Source: Paralcaligenes sp. KSB-10 (GTDB lineage: Bacteria; Pseudomonadota; Gammaproteobacteria; Burkholderiales; Burkholderiaceae_B). From it: 64,000 bases of DNA. A program made the position numbers and the translations under genes. Location of the stretch: positions 496,001-560,000 of the forward strand of contig NZ_CP089848.1 in NCBI RefSeq assembly GCF_021266465.1. The letters are read 5' to 3'. This document shows, one piece after another, positions 36,082 through 44,686 of the stretch; positions within the stretch are counted from its first letter, which is position 1, and every line of letters begins with the position of its first letter. The notes beneath the pieces are model-generated. The model made no database searches and was not told the DNA's origin. It was given only the letters and a program-made list of their open reading frames with translations.

Positions 36082-37116
36082 TTACTTGGCCGCGAAGATT
36101 TGACCGAACTCGTGCCCCCATTTTTGAATCTCGCTGTCGGACAGGTCGCGCACCGGCATCACCTTCACTTTATCTATACCGTCAATAGGCGGAAAGACAC
36201 CAGGCGCCAGCACGTATTCACCCACATCCTTGGCCAACAGGCTCATGGCTTTCTTGGAAAGCCAGAAGTCCATGAACGCGCGCGCCGCATTCGGGTGCGG
36301 CGCATGGGCCGCCACGCCAATCGCGCGTGGCGTACCGAGCAGCGGCTGCCCCCCGCGCGGCCCCCAGGCCAGAGGGGCGGGCGCCTTGGTAATGATGTAT
36401 TTGGGCATGGAGATGCCAATCAGCTTCTCGCCGCTTTCAACCGGGGCGGGCGTAGGGCCGAACGAATCCACGAACATAGGCTGGTTGGCCGCCAGCCCTT
36501 TCAGATACTGCATCCAGTCGGCCTCGGATTTGAAAACGAACTCCTTGAGCCCGACCAGCCACGAGATAGTCGAAGAATGGGTAGCTGGATTGGCCATTAC
36601 GATCTTGCCCTTCCATTTTGGATCGGCCAGATCTTCATAGCGCTTTGGCGCGTCGGTTTCCTTGACATGATCTTTGTTATACAGATAGGACACGTACTCG
36701 ATACCGAAAAGCGTGATCCCCGCGTCTTTTGTCGCCCAGTCCGGGTATCCGGCGGCAGCAGGAGAGTGATAGGGCGCCAGCACCTTTTTTTCGTTCAGCA
36801 GCTCCAGCATGGGCCTGGGAGCCTGCACCACATCAGCCAGCAACTTGCCGGCGCCGGATTCGGTGAGTATGGTTGGCAAGAACTTCGAGCTGGAGAGGCG
36901 TGTATATATGCCATCGATGCCGGTATCTGCATTGAAGGCCTTCATGATCGCCTTGACCGACGTAATATTGGCGTAAAACACGGCCTTGCCTTCGGCCTTG
37001 GCCTTGGATAGTGCAGTTTCGTCCGCGGCATAGGCGGACGGCAGCGCACCTGAGATTCCAGCCAGGCCGGCTGCGCCGGCCAGTTTCAGAAAAATTCGAC
37101 GATCGATGGCGTTCAT
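36082..37116 (-). CDS. ABC transporter periplasmic substrate-binding protein (iron/phosphonate type)
   Basis: A 344-residue type II periplasmic binding protein of the Fbp/Afu-PhnS cluster. It has a Tat-like signal (DRRIFLKLAGAAGLAG). The mature part starts after about residue 30 (AYAADE). It delivers its ligand to the downstream fused permease. It is the first gene of the SBP-ATPase-permease operon; a G-rich Shine-Dalgarno (AGGGGCAGG) precedes it. Ligand residues such as paired tyrosines were not clearly identified, so iron is not certain. Confidence 0.88.
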   Translation of the reverse strand: MNAIDRRIFLKLAGAAGLAGISGALPSAYAADETALSKAKAEGKAVFYANITSVKAIMKAFNADTGIDGIYTRLSSSKFLPTILTESGAGKLLADVVQAPRPMLELLNEKKVLAPYHSPAAAGYPDWATKDAGITLFGIEYVSYLYNKDHVKETDAPKRYEDLADPKWKGKIVMANPATHSSTISWLVGLKEFVFKSEADWMQYLKGLAANQPMFVDSFGPTPAPVESGEKLIGISMPKYIITKAPAPLAWGPRGGQPLLGTPRAIGVAAHAPHPNAARAFMDFWLSKKAMSLLAKDVGEYVLAPGVFPPIDGIDKVKVMPVRDLSDSEIQKWGHEFGQIFAAK

Positions 37117-37367
37117 TGCACCTGCCCCTTTTTTTTAAATTTGAAATGGTGCTGCTACGAAATACATATAGCGCTCAGGAATGGTAGCCGTTCAGAAGAA
37201 TGGTTTCAAGATATAAGCATCCGAGCAAACCCGCAGTCCGCATATTTCACCCCAATCCCCAGCACAGGGAAAAATTATCTGTATTGATCCCGCGATATGC
37301 TGAATAATCTCGCATGCGCGGGCGGATCGGCGAGAGTGATCGCAGGCGCTCTCAAAAGGAGACATAC
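37117..37367. other. Divergent promoter region between ABC operon and tsdBA
   Basis: About 250 bp without a gene. It is AT-rich near the ABC side (37135-37260). It should contain promoters for both divergent units. I saw no clear symmetric operator. Confidence 0.4.
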
Positions 37368-38084
37368 ATGCTCAACAAGTCTGGCTTCCCCCTACGCGGG
37401 GCATGCTGTGTGCTGGCGACAGGGCTTTTAGCCTTCATGCCTGCAACCTGGGCGGAATCGGCAAAAGATATGGGCCAGACCATAGCGGCGTCCGGAGCCT
37501 CGGGGGTTCCCGCCTGCGCCAGTTGCCACGGTGCAAAGGGACAAGGCATGGCGGCAGCCGGTTTCCCGTATCTGGCCGGGCAGGGCGCCTCTTACCTGGC
37601 ATCGCAATTGCAGGATTTTGCCAGCGGGGAACGGAGCAATCCGATCATGGCGCCGATTGCCAAGGGGCTGAACGCCGAGCAGATAAAAGCCGTTGCAGGC
37701 TATTACTCAAAGCTGCCTGCGCCGTTCGACACGAAAGCCTTGAGCCGGCTCATCGATACGTACCCTCAAAAAAACGCGGTCGGCGCATGGCTGGCCAGTC
37801 GCGGCGATTGGGATCACGATATACCCGCCTGTTTTCAGTGCCACGGGCCGGGCGCAGTGGGTGTCGGCGAGCATTTTCCCGCGCTTGCCGGTTTGTCCGC
37901 CAAATACATCCAGGAGCAACTGACCGGCTGGCAGGAAAAGAAGCGCGCTCCAGGCCCTCAGGCCCTGATGGGCGACATTGCAGGCCGCATGAGTAAAGCC
38001 CAGATTTCGGCGGTTGCGGATTATTTGTCGAAGCTGCCTGGATCGGGGCTCGACGCCGTTGAGACAAAAGGAGCAAGGCAATGA
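37368..38084 (+). CDS. tsdB: Diheme cytochrome c4-like TsdB, electron acceptor of thiosulfate dehydrogenase
   Basis: A 238-residue periplasmic protein with a signal peptide (residues 1-27) and two haem c motifs, CASCH (about residue 50) and CFQCH (about 155). The two similar halves resemble cytochrome c4. The next gene is tsdA, overlapping by 4 bp (ATGA), so it is assigned as TsdB, the electron acceptor. The ATG at 37368 has an AAGGAG Shine-Dalgarno. A general c4 role is the alternative. Confidence 0.85.
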   Translation: MLNKSGFPLRGACCVLATGLLAFMPATWAESAKDMGQTIAASGASGVPACASCHGAKGQGMAAAGFPYLAGQGASYLASQLQDFASGERSNPIMAPIAKGLNAEQIKAVAGYYSKLPAPFDTKALSRLIDTYPQKNAVGAWLASRGDWDHDIPACFQCHGPGAVGVGEHFPALAGLSAKYIQEQLTGWQEKKRAPGPQALMGDIAGRMSKAQISAVADYLSKLPGSGLDAVETKGARQ

Positions 38085-39052
38085 TTTCTACACGCATTCG
38101 TTTTGCCCATGGCGCTGTTGCATTGTCGCTGTTAAGTTTAGCCTTTCCTGCGGGAGCGCAAACAGCCAATCCCGACACGAAGACCGCCACGATATCCGTT
38201 GCGGCCGCAGAGCCGCAATTCACACCGCCTGCGGCCGATGCTATCCCGGATGGCGAGTTTGGGAAAATGGTGCGCAAAGGGCAGGATATTTTCCTGAAAA
38301 CTCCGGAACAAGCGGGCCAGTACGTGGGCAACAACATGAACTGCGCCAGTTGCCATATGGACGCAGGCCGCCGCAAGAATGCATCGCCGCTCTGGGCCGC
38401 CTATGTTTTGTATCCTGCTTACCGGGCCAAAAATGGCCACGTCAATACCCTGGCGGAGCGCCTTCAGGGCTGCTTCCGCTACAGCATGAACGGCGCCATG
38501 CCGCCCGCCGACAGTGAAACCATTGTAGCCCTCGAGTCTTACATGTATTGGCTCGCAAAAGGCGCGCCCACTGGCGTGAAACTTGCGGGGCAGGGGTTCA
38601 AGAGCTTGCCGCCGCCGACGCAAAAAGCCGACTACACCCGTGGCCAGAAGGTTTTCCAGGAAAACTGCATTCTGTGTCACGCTGCCAACGGCCAGGGCCA
38701 AAGCGTCGAAGGCCGCATGGTCTTCCCGGCACTATGGGGCGACGACTCGTATAACTGGGGCGCGGGCATGCACAGTGTTGCAACGGCGGCGGCTTTCATC
38801 AAGGCCAACATGCCTTTGAGCAAAGGCTATTCCTTGACCGATCAGCAAGCCTGGGATGTGGCTTATTTCATGAATGCCCATGACAGGCCGCAAGACCCTC
38901 GATTCGAGGGCTCATTGGAGGCAACCCGCAAAAAATACCACGATTCGGATTCCGACCTGTACGGCCAGACGATCAATGGCAAGGTTCTAGGTGCCGACGC
39001 TGTTCCAGCCGGCGGCAGATTGCGCGGCGCCGGCACGGCCATCGCACGATAA
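38081..39052 (+). CDS. tsdA: Thiosulfate dehydrogenase TsdA (tetrathionate-forming)
   Basis: A 323-residue periplasmic diheme cytochrome with a signal peptide (1-26, PAGAQ). Haem motifs are CASCH and CILCH. The segment RLQGCFRYSMNG contains the cysteine that is the unusual axial ligand of the active-site haem in TsdA enzymes. It oxidises two thiosulfates to tetrathionate (or the reverse), passing electrons to TsdB encoded upstream. The two genes overlap. This gives the organism a sulfur-oxidation capacity. Confidence 0.9.
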   Translation: MISTRIRFAHGAVALSLLSLAFPAGAQTANPDTKTATISVAAAEPQFTPPAADAIPDGEFGKMVRKGQDIFLKTPEQAGQYVGNNMNCASCHMDAGRRKNASPLWAAYVLYPAYRAKNGHVNTLAERLQGCFRYSMNGAMPPADSETIVALESYMYWLAKGAPTGVKLAGQGFKSLPPPTQKADYTRGQKVFQENCILCHAANGQGQSVEGRMVFPALWGDDSYNWGAGMHSVATAAAFIKANMPLSKGYSLTDQQAWDVAYFMNAHDRPQDPRFEGSLEATRKKYHDSDSDLYGQTINGKVLGADAVPAGGRLRGAGTAIAR

Positions 39053-39178
39053 CTTCGAATATTCAGCGAGTATCGTTAGCCGGAGAATGGAAACATTCGC
39101 GGCGGAGTTGGAATAAAGCGGTCGATAGGAACGTTTACCTAGGTGGGCAGCACTTATTGCATACCTGGGGGTTACATT

Positions 39179-39319
39179 ATGAAAGCGAACAAGCTCTTGC
39201 TGGTATTTCTGGTAGTCATTGCGGCTGTTCTGTCCGGGTGCGCCGCGGGTGACGGAACTTATAACAGCGGCACCTCTCCAATGACGAACGATACCGGCAA
39301 CGGTGGCGGCGGCTACTAA
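39179..39319 (+). CDS. Small lipoprotein, 46 residues
   Basis: The ATG at 39179 opens a 46-residue ORF: signal helix KLLLVFLVVIAAVLSGC with the lipobox LSGC (Cys21), then a short Ser/Thr/Gly-rich tail ending GNGGGGY. It is a typical small lipoprotein with no recognised family. It lies 15 bp before the msrA start in the same direction and may share its transcript. It is shorter than most gene-calling limits. Confidence 0.7.
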   Translation: MKANKLLLVFLVVIAAVLSGCAAGDGTYNSGTSPMTNDTGNGGGGY

Positions 39320-39334
39320 GGAATCACCCATACG

Positions 39335-40051
39335 ATGGCTACACGACGACAATTCATGCAGAGGGGCGCCGCTGCAATGGCTATTGCCGCCGGCTTGCTG
39401 GCCTGGCAATGCACAGCCTATTCGTTCGGCACAGCGGAAACCGCGACGGCCATTCCTCCCCCTGCGCATAATGAGCCGGCCGGCGGCGCGCATACCGAGA
39501 CAGCCGTCTTCGCAGGCGGCTGCTTCTGGGGCGTTCAAGGCGTGTTCCAGCATGTACAGGGTGTACAGCAAGCCGTATCCGGCTACGCCGGCGGTGTGGC
39601 GGGCACTGCGCACTATGAAACCGTCAGCGGCGGCAGCACCGGCCATGCGGAATCCGTGCAAGTCACCTTCGATCCCGCCACAGTGACGTATGGCAAGCTC
39701 CTGCAAATTTTCTTTTCCGTCGCGCATAATCCAACGGAACTGAACCGTCAGGGCCCCGATACCGGCACGCAGTACCGTTCGGCGCTTTTTCCTACAAGCG
39801 CCCTGCAGCAGCAGGTTGCGCAAGCGTACATCGCTCAGCTCGATGCCGCGCATCTGTTCAGCCGCCCGCTGGTCACTCGCATCGAAAAATACACGGGCTT
39901 CTATCCTGCCGAGGCCTATCATCAGAATTTCCTGACGATGCACCCCAATTATCCATACATCGTTATCAACGACCTTCCCAAGATTGCGCAGCTCAAGCGC
40001 TTGTTTCCGGATCGCTACCGGAATGACCCGGTGCTGGTGAAAACGCCGTAG
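39335..40051 (+). CDS. msrA: Exported peptide-methionine (S)-S-oxide reductase MsrA
   Basis: A 238-residue protein with the MsrA active-site motif GGCFWG (catalytic Cys63), and GYAGG, HAESVQVTFDP and HNPTELNRQG matching the family. An N-terminal RRQFMQRGAAAMAIAAG segment looks like a Tat or Sec signal, so it repairs oxidised methionine in the periplasm. It is longer than cytosolic MsrA by that leader. The neighbours (small lipoprotein, peroxiredoxin elsewhere) fit an envelope stress theme. Confidence 0.9.
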   Translation: MATRRQFMQRGAAAMAIAAGLLAWQCTAYSFGTAETATAIPPPAHNEPAGGAHTETAVFAGGCFWGVQGVFQHVQGVQQAVSGYAGGVAGTAHYETVSGGSTGHAESVQVTFDPATVTYGKLLQIFFSVAHNPTELNRQGPDTGTQYRSALFPTSALQQQVAQAYIAQLDAAHLFSRPLVTRIEKYTGFYPAEAYHQNFLTMHPNYPYIVINDLPKIAQLKRLFPDRYRNDPVLVKTP

Positions 40052-40105
40052 CAAGAGCGTCGAATGCGAAGAGGCAGAGCCAGCGACATTCGCGATGGTC
40101 CATTT

Positions 40106-41320
40106 TTATGAAATGATGCTTAATAGCCATCCACCCACCCCGCAGCCGAAAACGACCAGCCAGGGCGGCAGCTTCCAGAACATCAGGCCAGCCAATGCAA
40201 TGAGCGCCAACCCGAAGTCCTCCTTCTTGAAAATGGCGCTGACCCACACCGGCTGGTAGAGCGCCGCCAGCAACAGGCCGACAACAGCCGCATTCACCCC
40301 GGCGAGCGCCGCCCGGGCGCGCGCGCTGCGGCGTAATCGCACCCAGAACGGCAATGCACCAATCACCAGCAGAAAAGAGGGTGCGAAGATGGCACCCAGA
40401 CAAATCGCAGCACCGATCCATCCGTTGGGAGGGAGGCTCATCGAGGCTCCCAGAAAGGCTGAAAACGTGAAAAGCGGGCCCGGGACCGCCTGCGCTGCGC
40501 CATAACCCGCCAAAAAGGTTTCATTTGTCACCCAGCCGCCTGGTACGACCGCGGATTGCAGCAGCGGCAGTACAACGTGGCCACCGCCAAAGACCAAGGA
40601 TCCGGCGCGGTAAAAGGCGCTGGCCATCGCCAGTGCCTGACCGGGCCAGGCTTCCACAGCGATAGGCAGGCCAAACAGAAAACAAAAAAACAGGCCCAGC
40701 GATACAATGCCAACGCGCGGACTGACTGTGATGGGAAGCGGATCATGGATGGCATCTTGAGCCGGCTTGAAAAGCATGAATCCCGCCACCGCGGCAGCGG
40801 CAATCACGCCGACTTGCCCCCATGCATTGGGCCACGAAAGGACAACGCAGGTTGATGCGACGGCAATGGAAATCCGTGCCCGGTCCGTACACAACTTACT
40901 GGCCATGCCCCACACGGCCTGCGCGACCACAGCAACAGCGACCACCTTCAGTCCATGCAGCACTCCCAGGGGAAACGCCGTACCCCATACAGACATACCC
41001 AGCCCGAACAGAACCAACATGATTGCCGATGGCAGAGTGAATCCCGCCCAGGCGGCCAGCGCTCCCGAAAATCCGGCACGTGACAAGCCGAGCGCCATGC
41101 CAACCTGGCTGCTGGCTGGCCCCGGCAGGAACTGGCACAAAGCAACAAGGTCTGCATAGCTATGTTCGCTAAGCCAGCGCCGACGCGTGACGAACTCAGC
41201 CCTGAAGTAGCCTAAATGCGCCACAGGCCCCCCAAAAGAGGTCAGCCCCAAGCGCAAGAAGATCAGAAATATGGACCATGCCCGCTCGCGCTGAGCACCT
41301 TCAATTTCCATAGACATCAT
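40106..41320 (-). CDS. chrA: Chromate transporter ChrA
   Basis: A 404-residue CHR-superfamily protein with two homologous halves. Each half has the signature FGGP..HL (FGGPVAHLGYF) or FGGGHVVLPLL, and the QFLPGPASSQVG segment is conserved. It exports chromate from the cytoplasm; some relatives carry sulfate. The start at 41320 (MMSMEIEG) is plausible. Divergent from the cupredoxin gene at 41459. Confidence 0.92.
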   Translation of the reverse strand: MMSMEIEGAQRERAWSIFLIFLRLGLTSFGGPVAHLGYFRAEFVTRRRWLSEHSYADLVALCQFLPGPASSQVGMALGLSRAGFSGALAAWAGFTLPSAIMLVLFGLGMSVWGTAFPLGVLHGLKVVAVAVVAQAVWGMASKLCTDRARISIAVASTCVVLSWPNAWGQVGVIAAAAVAGFMLFKPAQDAIHDPLPITVSPRVGIVSLGLFFCFLFGLPIAVEAWPGQALAMASAFYRAGSLVFGGGHVVLPLLQSAVVPGGWVTNETFLAGYGAAQAVPGPLFTFSAFLGASMSLPPNGWIGAAICLGAIFAPSFLLVIGALPFWVRLRRSARARAALAGVNAAVVGLLLAALYQPVWVSAIFKKEDFGLALIALAGLMFWKLPPWLVVFGCGVGGWLLSIIS

Positions 41321-41458
41321 CCGCCAAGTCTGTAATGACTGAAAAGTGCATGCTTATCAAGTTTCGGTAACATTGGGGTAGGAAGTATTACTTCAAACAC
41401 TATTATTTTATCCAAGAGTATTTGACCTCTGATCCATCGGCCCGAATAAGGAGTTGCC

Positions 41459-41965
41459 ATGAAGAAAACTTTGTTGCTATTGCTATTGCTATTGGGCGCC
41501 ATGCCCGCCTTGGTTCTGGCCGCGGGCGGCCATATCGACGGCCACGATATGAAATCCATGCCGGGTCAGGGCATGTCCGGCATCGAAAACGGATCGGCCA
41601 CGGGGCGGCCCGGCGATGCGGTCAATGTAAGCCGCACAGTTGACATTGTCATGGACGACACAATGCGCTTCCATCCAGGGCAAATCCAGGTCAGGCCAGG
41701 CGAGACTGTCCGGTTTTTGCTTAAAAATGCCGGAAAAATTCCTCATGAAATGATGATAGGTTCGACGGCGGAGCTGAAGGAACATGCCGCCATGATGCGC
41801 AATATGCCTGGAATGAATCATGCCGAGCCCAACGTGATTACGCTTGATCCCGGGCAAAAAGGCGATATGATTTGGCAATTCCCACAAACAGGAATCGTTG
41901 ATTTTGCCTGCCTGGTTCCAGGACATATGGAAGCGGGCATGATCGGAAAGATCAAAATCCAATAG
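41459..41965 (+). CDS. Exported cupredoxin-domain copper-binding protein
   Basis: A 168-residue protein with a signal peptide (1-21, VLAAG) followed by a His/Met-rich linker (GHIDGHDMKSMPGQGMSG) and a cupredoxin fold. Type 1 copper ligands are probably the His of IPHEMMIG and Cys, His and Met of FACLVPGHMEAGM. It is likely a periplasmic copper carrier or resistance protein. It lies in a metal-resistance cluster with chrA and dmeF. Confidence 0.86.
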   Translation: MKKTLLLLLLLLGAMPALVLAAGGHIDGHDMKSMPGQGMSGIENGSATGRPGDAVNVSRTVDIVMDDTMRFHPGQIQVRPGETVRFLLKNAGKIPHEMMIGSTAELKEHAAMMRNMPGMNHAEPNVITLDPGQKGDMIWQFPQTGIVDFACLVPGHMEAGMIGKIKIQ

Positions 41966-42083
41966 TCCATTGAGAACTGGGCCCATGCCTGAAAACAGAG
42001 AAAGAAGTCAGGTGTAGCCGCAGCGACTGCCGTGGCACGGCGTATCGGTATTTTCCGCTAATCGGCTCAGTGCAAATATCGGG

Positions 42084-42305
42084 TCAATCACAGCAATGGT
42101 GCTTTTTCCCGTGCTCCTGAACCGGCGGGCAAGGCACGGAACCGTATGAGCAGTAAACACAGCAGTCGCCGGCTCTGGGCTTGAGCACCGCATGGCAGTG
42201 TTCGCATTGATAGAACCACTGGCAGGAGTCGGTCGGCATTGTTTCCGCCTTGGTGTGTCCGCATTCCGGGCAGGTCAGGACACTTTCAAGAATAAACCCG
42301 CTCAT
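42084..42305 (-). CDS. GDCCVxC-domain metal-binding protein
   Basis: A 73-residue cysteine-rich protein named for its GDCCVYCSYG motif. It also has CPECGH and CEHCH, and ends in HHCCD, so it is strongly metal-binding. Similar small proteins accompany mercury or heavy-metal resistance genes. It is 42 bp downstream of the cation efflux gene and has an AAAGGAAAA Shine-Dalgarno. It probably buffers or hands over metal ions. Confidence 0.88.
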   Translation of the reverse strand: MSGFILESVLTCPECGHTKAETMPTDSCQWFYQCEHCHAVLKPRAGDCCVYCSYGSVPCPPVQEHGKKHHCCD

Positions 42306-42347
42306 GCTATTTTCCTTTTATGGATGAATGCGATGCCTTTCGCAATT

Positions 42348-43277
42348 TTATTGCGCCACTCTGTTTATTTCCACGGTGATATGCACGAGTTCTTCATGGA
42401 TGCTCAATTGACGCCGGAAATAATCGGGCGAGGCGTCGGCGTCGGTCATTAGGCCGACAATACAGGCATATTTGTCTTTGCCAACCCGCCAGACATGCAA
42501 ATCGCTGATAGTTGCCTTGACGGGGCTTGCTTCGATTGCATCCCGAATTTCCCCCACCACGGGTGCGTTCATCTCGGCATCCAGGAGAGCTCGCCCCGAA
42601 TCGCGCAACAGGCCGTATGCCCACACAGCGACCAATCCTGCTCCGGCAATACCCATTGCGGGGTCAAGCCAGCTGGCGCCCCAGAACTTTCCGGCAATCA
42701 AGGCAACAATGGCCAGCACAGAGGTTGCCGCATCGGCGATAACGTGCACATAAGCCGCACGTAAATTCAGATCTTGGTGATGATGCTCATGGCCGATATG
42801 ATCATGATGGTCGTGGCTATGCCCGCCCCTGAGCAACCAGGCGCAGGCGAGATTGACCAACAGCCCTGCCGCGGCAAGGACAATAGCCTCGTTGTAGAAA
42901 ATCGGGCCGGGCGACAATAGCCGCTCAACGGACTGGAACAACATCGAGCCAGCCACCAGGACGAGCAGAAGGGCGCTCGTGTAGCCGGCCAAAACCTCGA
43001 TTTTCCATGTCCCGAAGGCAAATCGGGCATCTTTCGCAAATCGCGTGGCAAAGGTATACGCCAGCACGGACAGGCCCAGGGCCAGCGCGTGGGAGCTCAT
43101 GTGCCAGCCATCGGCCAGTAACGCCATCGAATTAAGTGTGTAGCCTCCCGCAATCTCCACTACCATCATCAGCGCGGTGAGCGCGGCCGCCCATGCGGTG
43201 TTCTTTTGAGACAGGGGATTGCCCTCGTTGAAAACGTGAGAGTGATGCCCGTTGTCTTCGACTAATGGTTGCTCCAT
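42348..43277 (-). CDS. dmeF: CDF-family cobalt/nickel efflux transporter (DmeF-like)
   Basis: A 309-residue cation diffusion facilitator with six membrane helices. The TM2 metal site reads ADGWHMSSH, the D-H-H variant typical of DmeF, and TM5 has HVIADAAT (HxxxD). A His-rich loop (SHDHHDHIGHEHHHQD) is between TM4 and TM5. It would export Co2+ or Ni2+. The ATG at 43277 is chosen; the frame extends upstream by 6 codons. It is divergent from its likely repressor gene. Confidence 0.88.
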   Translation of the reverse strand: MEQPLVEDNGHHSHVFNEGNPLSQKNTAWAAALTALMMVVEIAGGYTLNSMALLADGWHMSSHALALGLSVLAYTFATRFAKDARFAFGTWKIEVLAGYTSALLLVLVAGSMLFQSVERLLSPGPIFYNEAIVLAAAGLLVNLACAWLLRGGHSHDHHDHIGHEHHHQDLNLRAAYVHVIADAATSVLAIVALIAGKFWGASWLDPAMGIAGAGLVAVWAYGLLRDSGRALLDAEMNAPVVGEIRDAIEASPVKATISDLHVWRVGKDKYACIVGLMTDADASPDYFRRQLSIHEELVHITVEINRVAQ

Positions 43278-43309
43278 TGCGTGCCGCCTTGCCAAACAAA
43301 TGATTTATA

Positions 43310-43325
43310 CTATACCCCAGTATAG
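43310..43325. promoter_or_regulatory. Candidate DmeR/RcnR-type operator
   Basis: A perfect inverted repeat CTATAC-CCCA-GTATAG (16 bp) lies between the divergent dmeF and dmeR genes, 32 bp upstream of the dmeF start and 20 bp upstream of the dmeR start. The short C tract flanked by AT-rich inverted repeats is as in RcnR/CsoR-family sites. Confidence 0.7.
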
Positions 43326-43344
43326 ATATAAGAATAGGAAAAAT

Positions 43345-43620
43345 ATGTCACATACCCTACGGGACAAGAAACGGCTATTAACTCGAATCCGGCGTATTAA
43401 AGGGCAAGCGGAAGCATTGGAAAAAGTAATCGCTGAAGAAGCGGAATGCTCCGCAGTGCTTCAGCAAATCGCCGCTATCCGGGGAGCCGTCAATGGCTTG
43501 ATGACTGAGGTCCTGGAAGGGCACATCCGCGAGCACCTGGGGGCGGATAAGGTGCCGCCCCGGCAGCGCCAGGCCGATGTGGAGCAGGTAGTGCGTACCC
43601 TGCGCTCGTACCTTAAATAA
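43345..43620 (+). CDS. dmeR: Nickel/cobalt-responsive repressor, RcnR/DmeR (CsoR/FrmR family)
   Basis: A 91-residue all-helical regulator. Counting from the ATG at 43345 (MSHTLRDKK), the residues His3, Cys35, His60 and His64 are all present, exactly the Ni/Co ligand set of RcnR. CsoR-type copper sensors and FrmR differ here. It should bind the operator between it and dmeF and release it when Co2+ or Ni2+ binds. Its stop overlaps the convergent nadE end by 8 bp. Confidence 0.9.
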   Translation: MSHTLRDKKRLLTRIRRIKGQAEALEKVIAEEAECSAVLQQIAAIRGAVNGLMTEVLEGHIREHLGADKVPPRQRQADVEQVVRTLRSYLK

Positions 43621-44443
43621 CCGGCTCCGGGATCGCCGGCAGAGCTCTTTTGTGCGCGGAATTTCGGTAAGTGCGCAGGATGATGTCATAGGCGTGCGCC
43701 GAGACGTCCTTGCCCTCAAGAAAATCGTCAATTTCGTTATACGTAACGCCGAAAGCGTCTTCGTCCGGCTTCAAGGGAGAGAGCGATTCAAGATCCGCCG
43801 TGGGCACCTTGAAAACCAGGGAATCGGGTGCGCCCATTTTCCGGGCCAGTGCCCGCACGCGCCGTTTGGATAGCCCTGTCAGTGGAGTAAGGTCGGCCGC
43901 GCCGTCGCCGAATTTGGTAAAGAAACCCATCAGCGCCTCCGCGGCATGGTCGGTGCCGACGACCAGTCCTCCATGGGCTCCAGCCACCGCATATTGAGCA
44001 ATCATGCGTTGGCGCGCCTTGATATTTCCCAACAAAAAATCCTGCTGCGCGGCATCGCGAAACTCCACTTCCGCATCCAGCAAAGCGCCCAACATGGCAT
44101 CGCTGGCCGGCTTGATATTGACTGTGACAGTCTTGTCCGGTTTGATCACATCCAAAGAAGCTCGCGCGTCGTGATCGTCGTGCTGCTCGCCGTAAGGCAG
44201 GCGCATTGCCACAAAAGTTGCCGCATGCCCGCGATGACGGGCTTGTTCCACCGCTCGTTGCGACAGGCATCCGCCCACCAGGGAGTCCACGCCTCCGCTG
44301 ATGCCCAGGACCAAGGCGTGAAGACGGGTGGACAGCAGATAATCGGCGAGAAACTTTACGCGGCGCTCGATTTCCCGCTCCGCGTCAAAGGCGCTGCTTA
44401 CACAAAGTTCGGCAATAATGTCGCGTTGTTCTGGTGTTGGCAC
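43613..44443 (-). CDS. nadE: Ammonia-dependent NAD+ synthetase
   Basis: A 276-residue NH3-dependent NAD synthetase of the single-domain type without a glutaminase. The ATP-binding P-loop is GISGGVDS. KRRVRALARKMGAPDSLVFKVPTADLE, shown here by the pieces GLSKRRVRALA and PTADLES, and TYNEIDDFLEGK also match. It makes NAD+ from deamido-NAD+. The GTG at 44443 with AGAAAGG upstream is chosen; a TTG at 44500 would add 19 residues. It is convergent with dmeR. Confidence 0.9.
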   Translation of the reverse strand: MPTPEQRDIIAELCVSSAFDAEREIERRVKFLADYLLSTRLHALVLGISGGVDSLVGGCLSQRAVEQARHRGHAATFVAMRLPYGEQHDDHDARASLDVIKPDKTVTVNIKPASDAMLGALLDAEVEFRDAAQQDFLLGNIKARQRMIAQYAVAGAHGGLVVGTDHAAEALMGFFTKFGDGAADLTPLTGLSKRRVRALARKMGAPDSLVFKVPTADLESLSPLKPDEDAFGVTYNEIDDFLEGKDVSAHAYDIILRTYRNSAHKRALPAIPEPVI

Positions 44444-44686
44444 GGTCGGGCCTTTCTGGGCTAGGGTTGGTCTGAAAGAAAAATGAGCCTTGTCAGGCAA
44501 AATAATATCTCAATGTGACCATTCGCGAGCGACTGGCGAAAATGCACGGCCTATTGAAGGGGGCAGTTACAGACAAGTACAAATATCACGTGGCGGTTTC
44601 ACAGCCCTGGACTATTAATGAGTAGACTTTCCTCATTGTCCAAGAAGTTGGCCACGCTGCATGAACTTGGGACTGGAGCAAAAAAA

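Noticed and set aside
35695-37011. 438-residue plus-strand ORF antisense to ABC genes
   Set aside because: The opposite strand encodes a canonical ATPase and binding protein; this frame has no motif.
41321-41458. Search for a MerR/CueR-type operator between chrA and the cupredoxin gene
   Set aside because: No 19-20 bp spaced promoter with clear dyad symmetry could be found.
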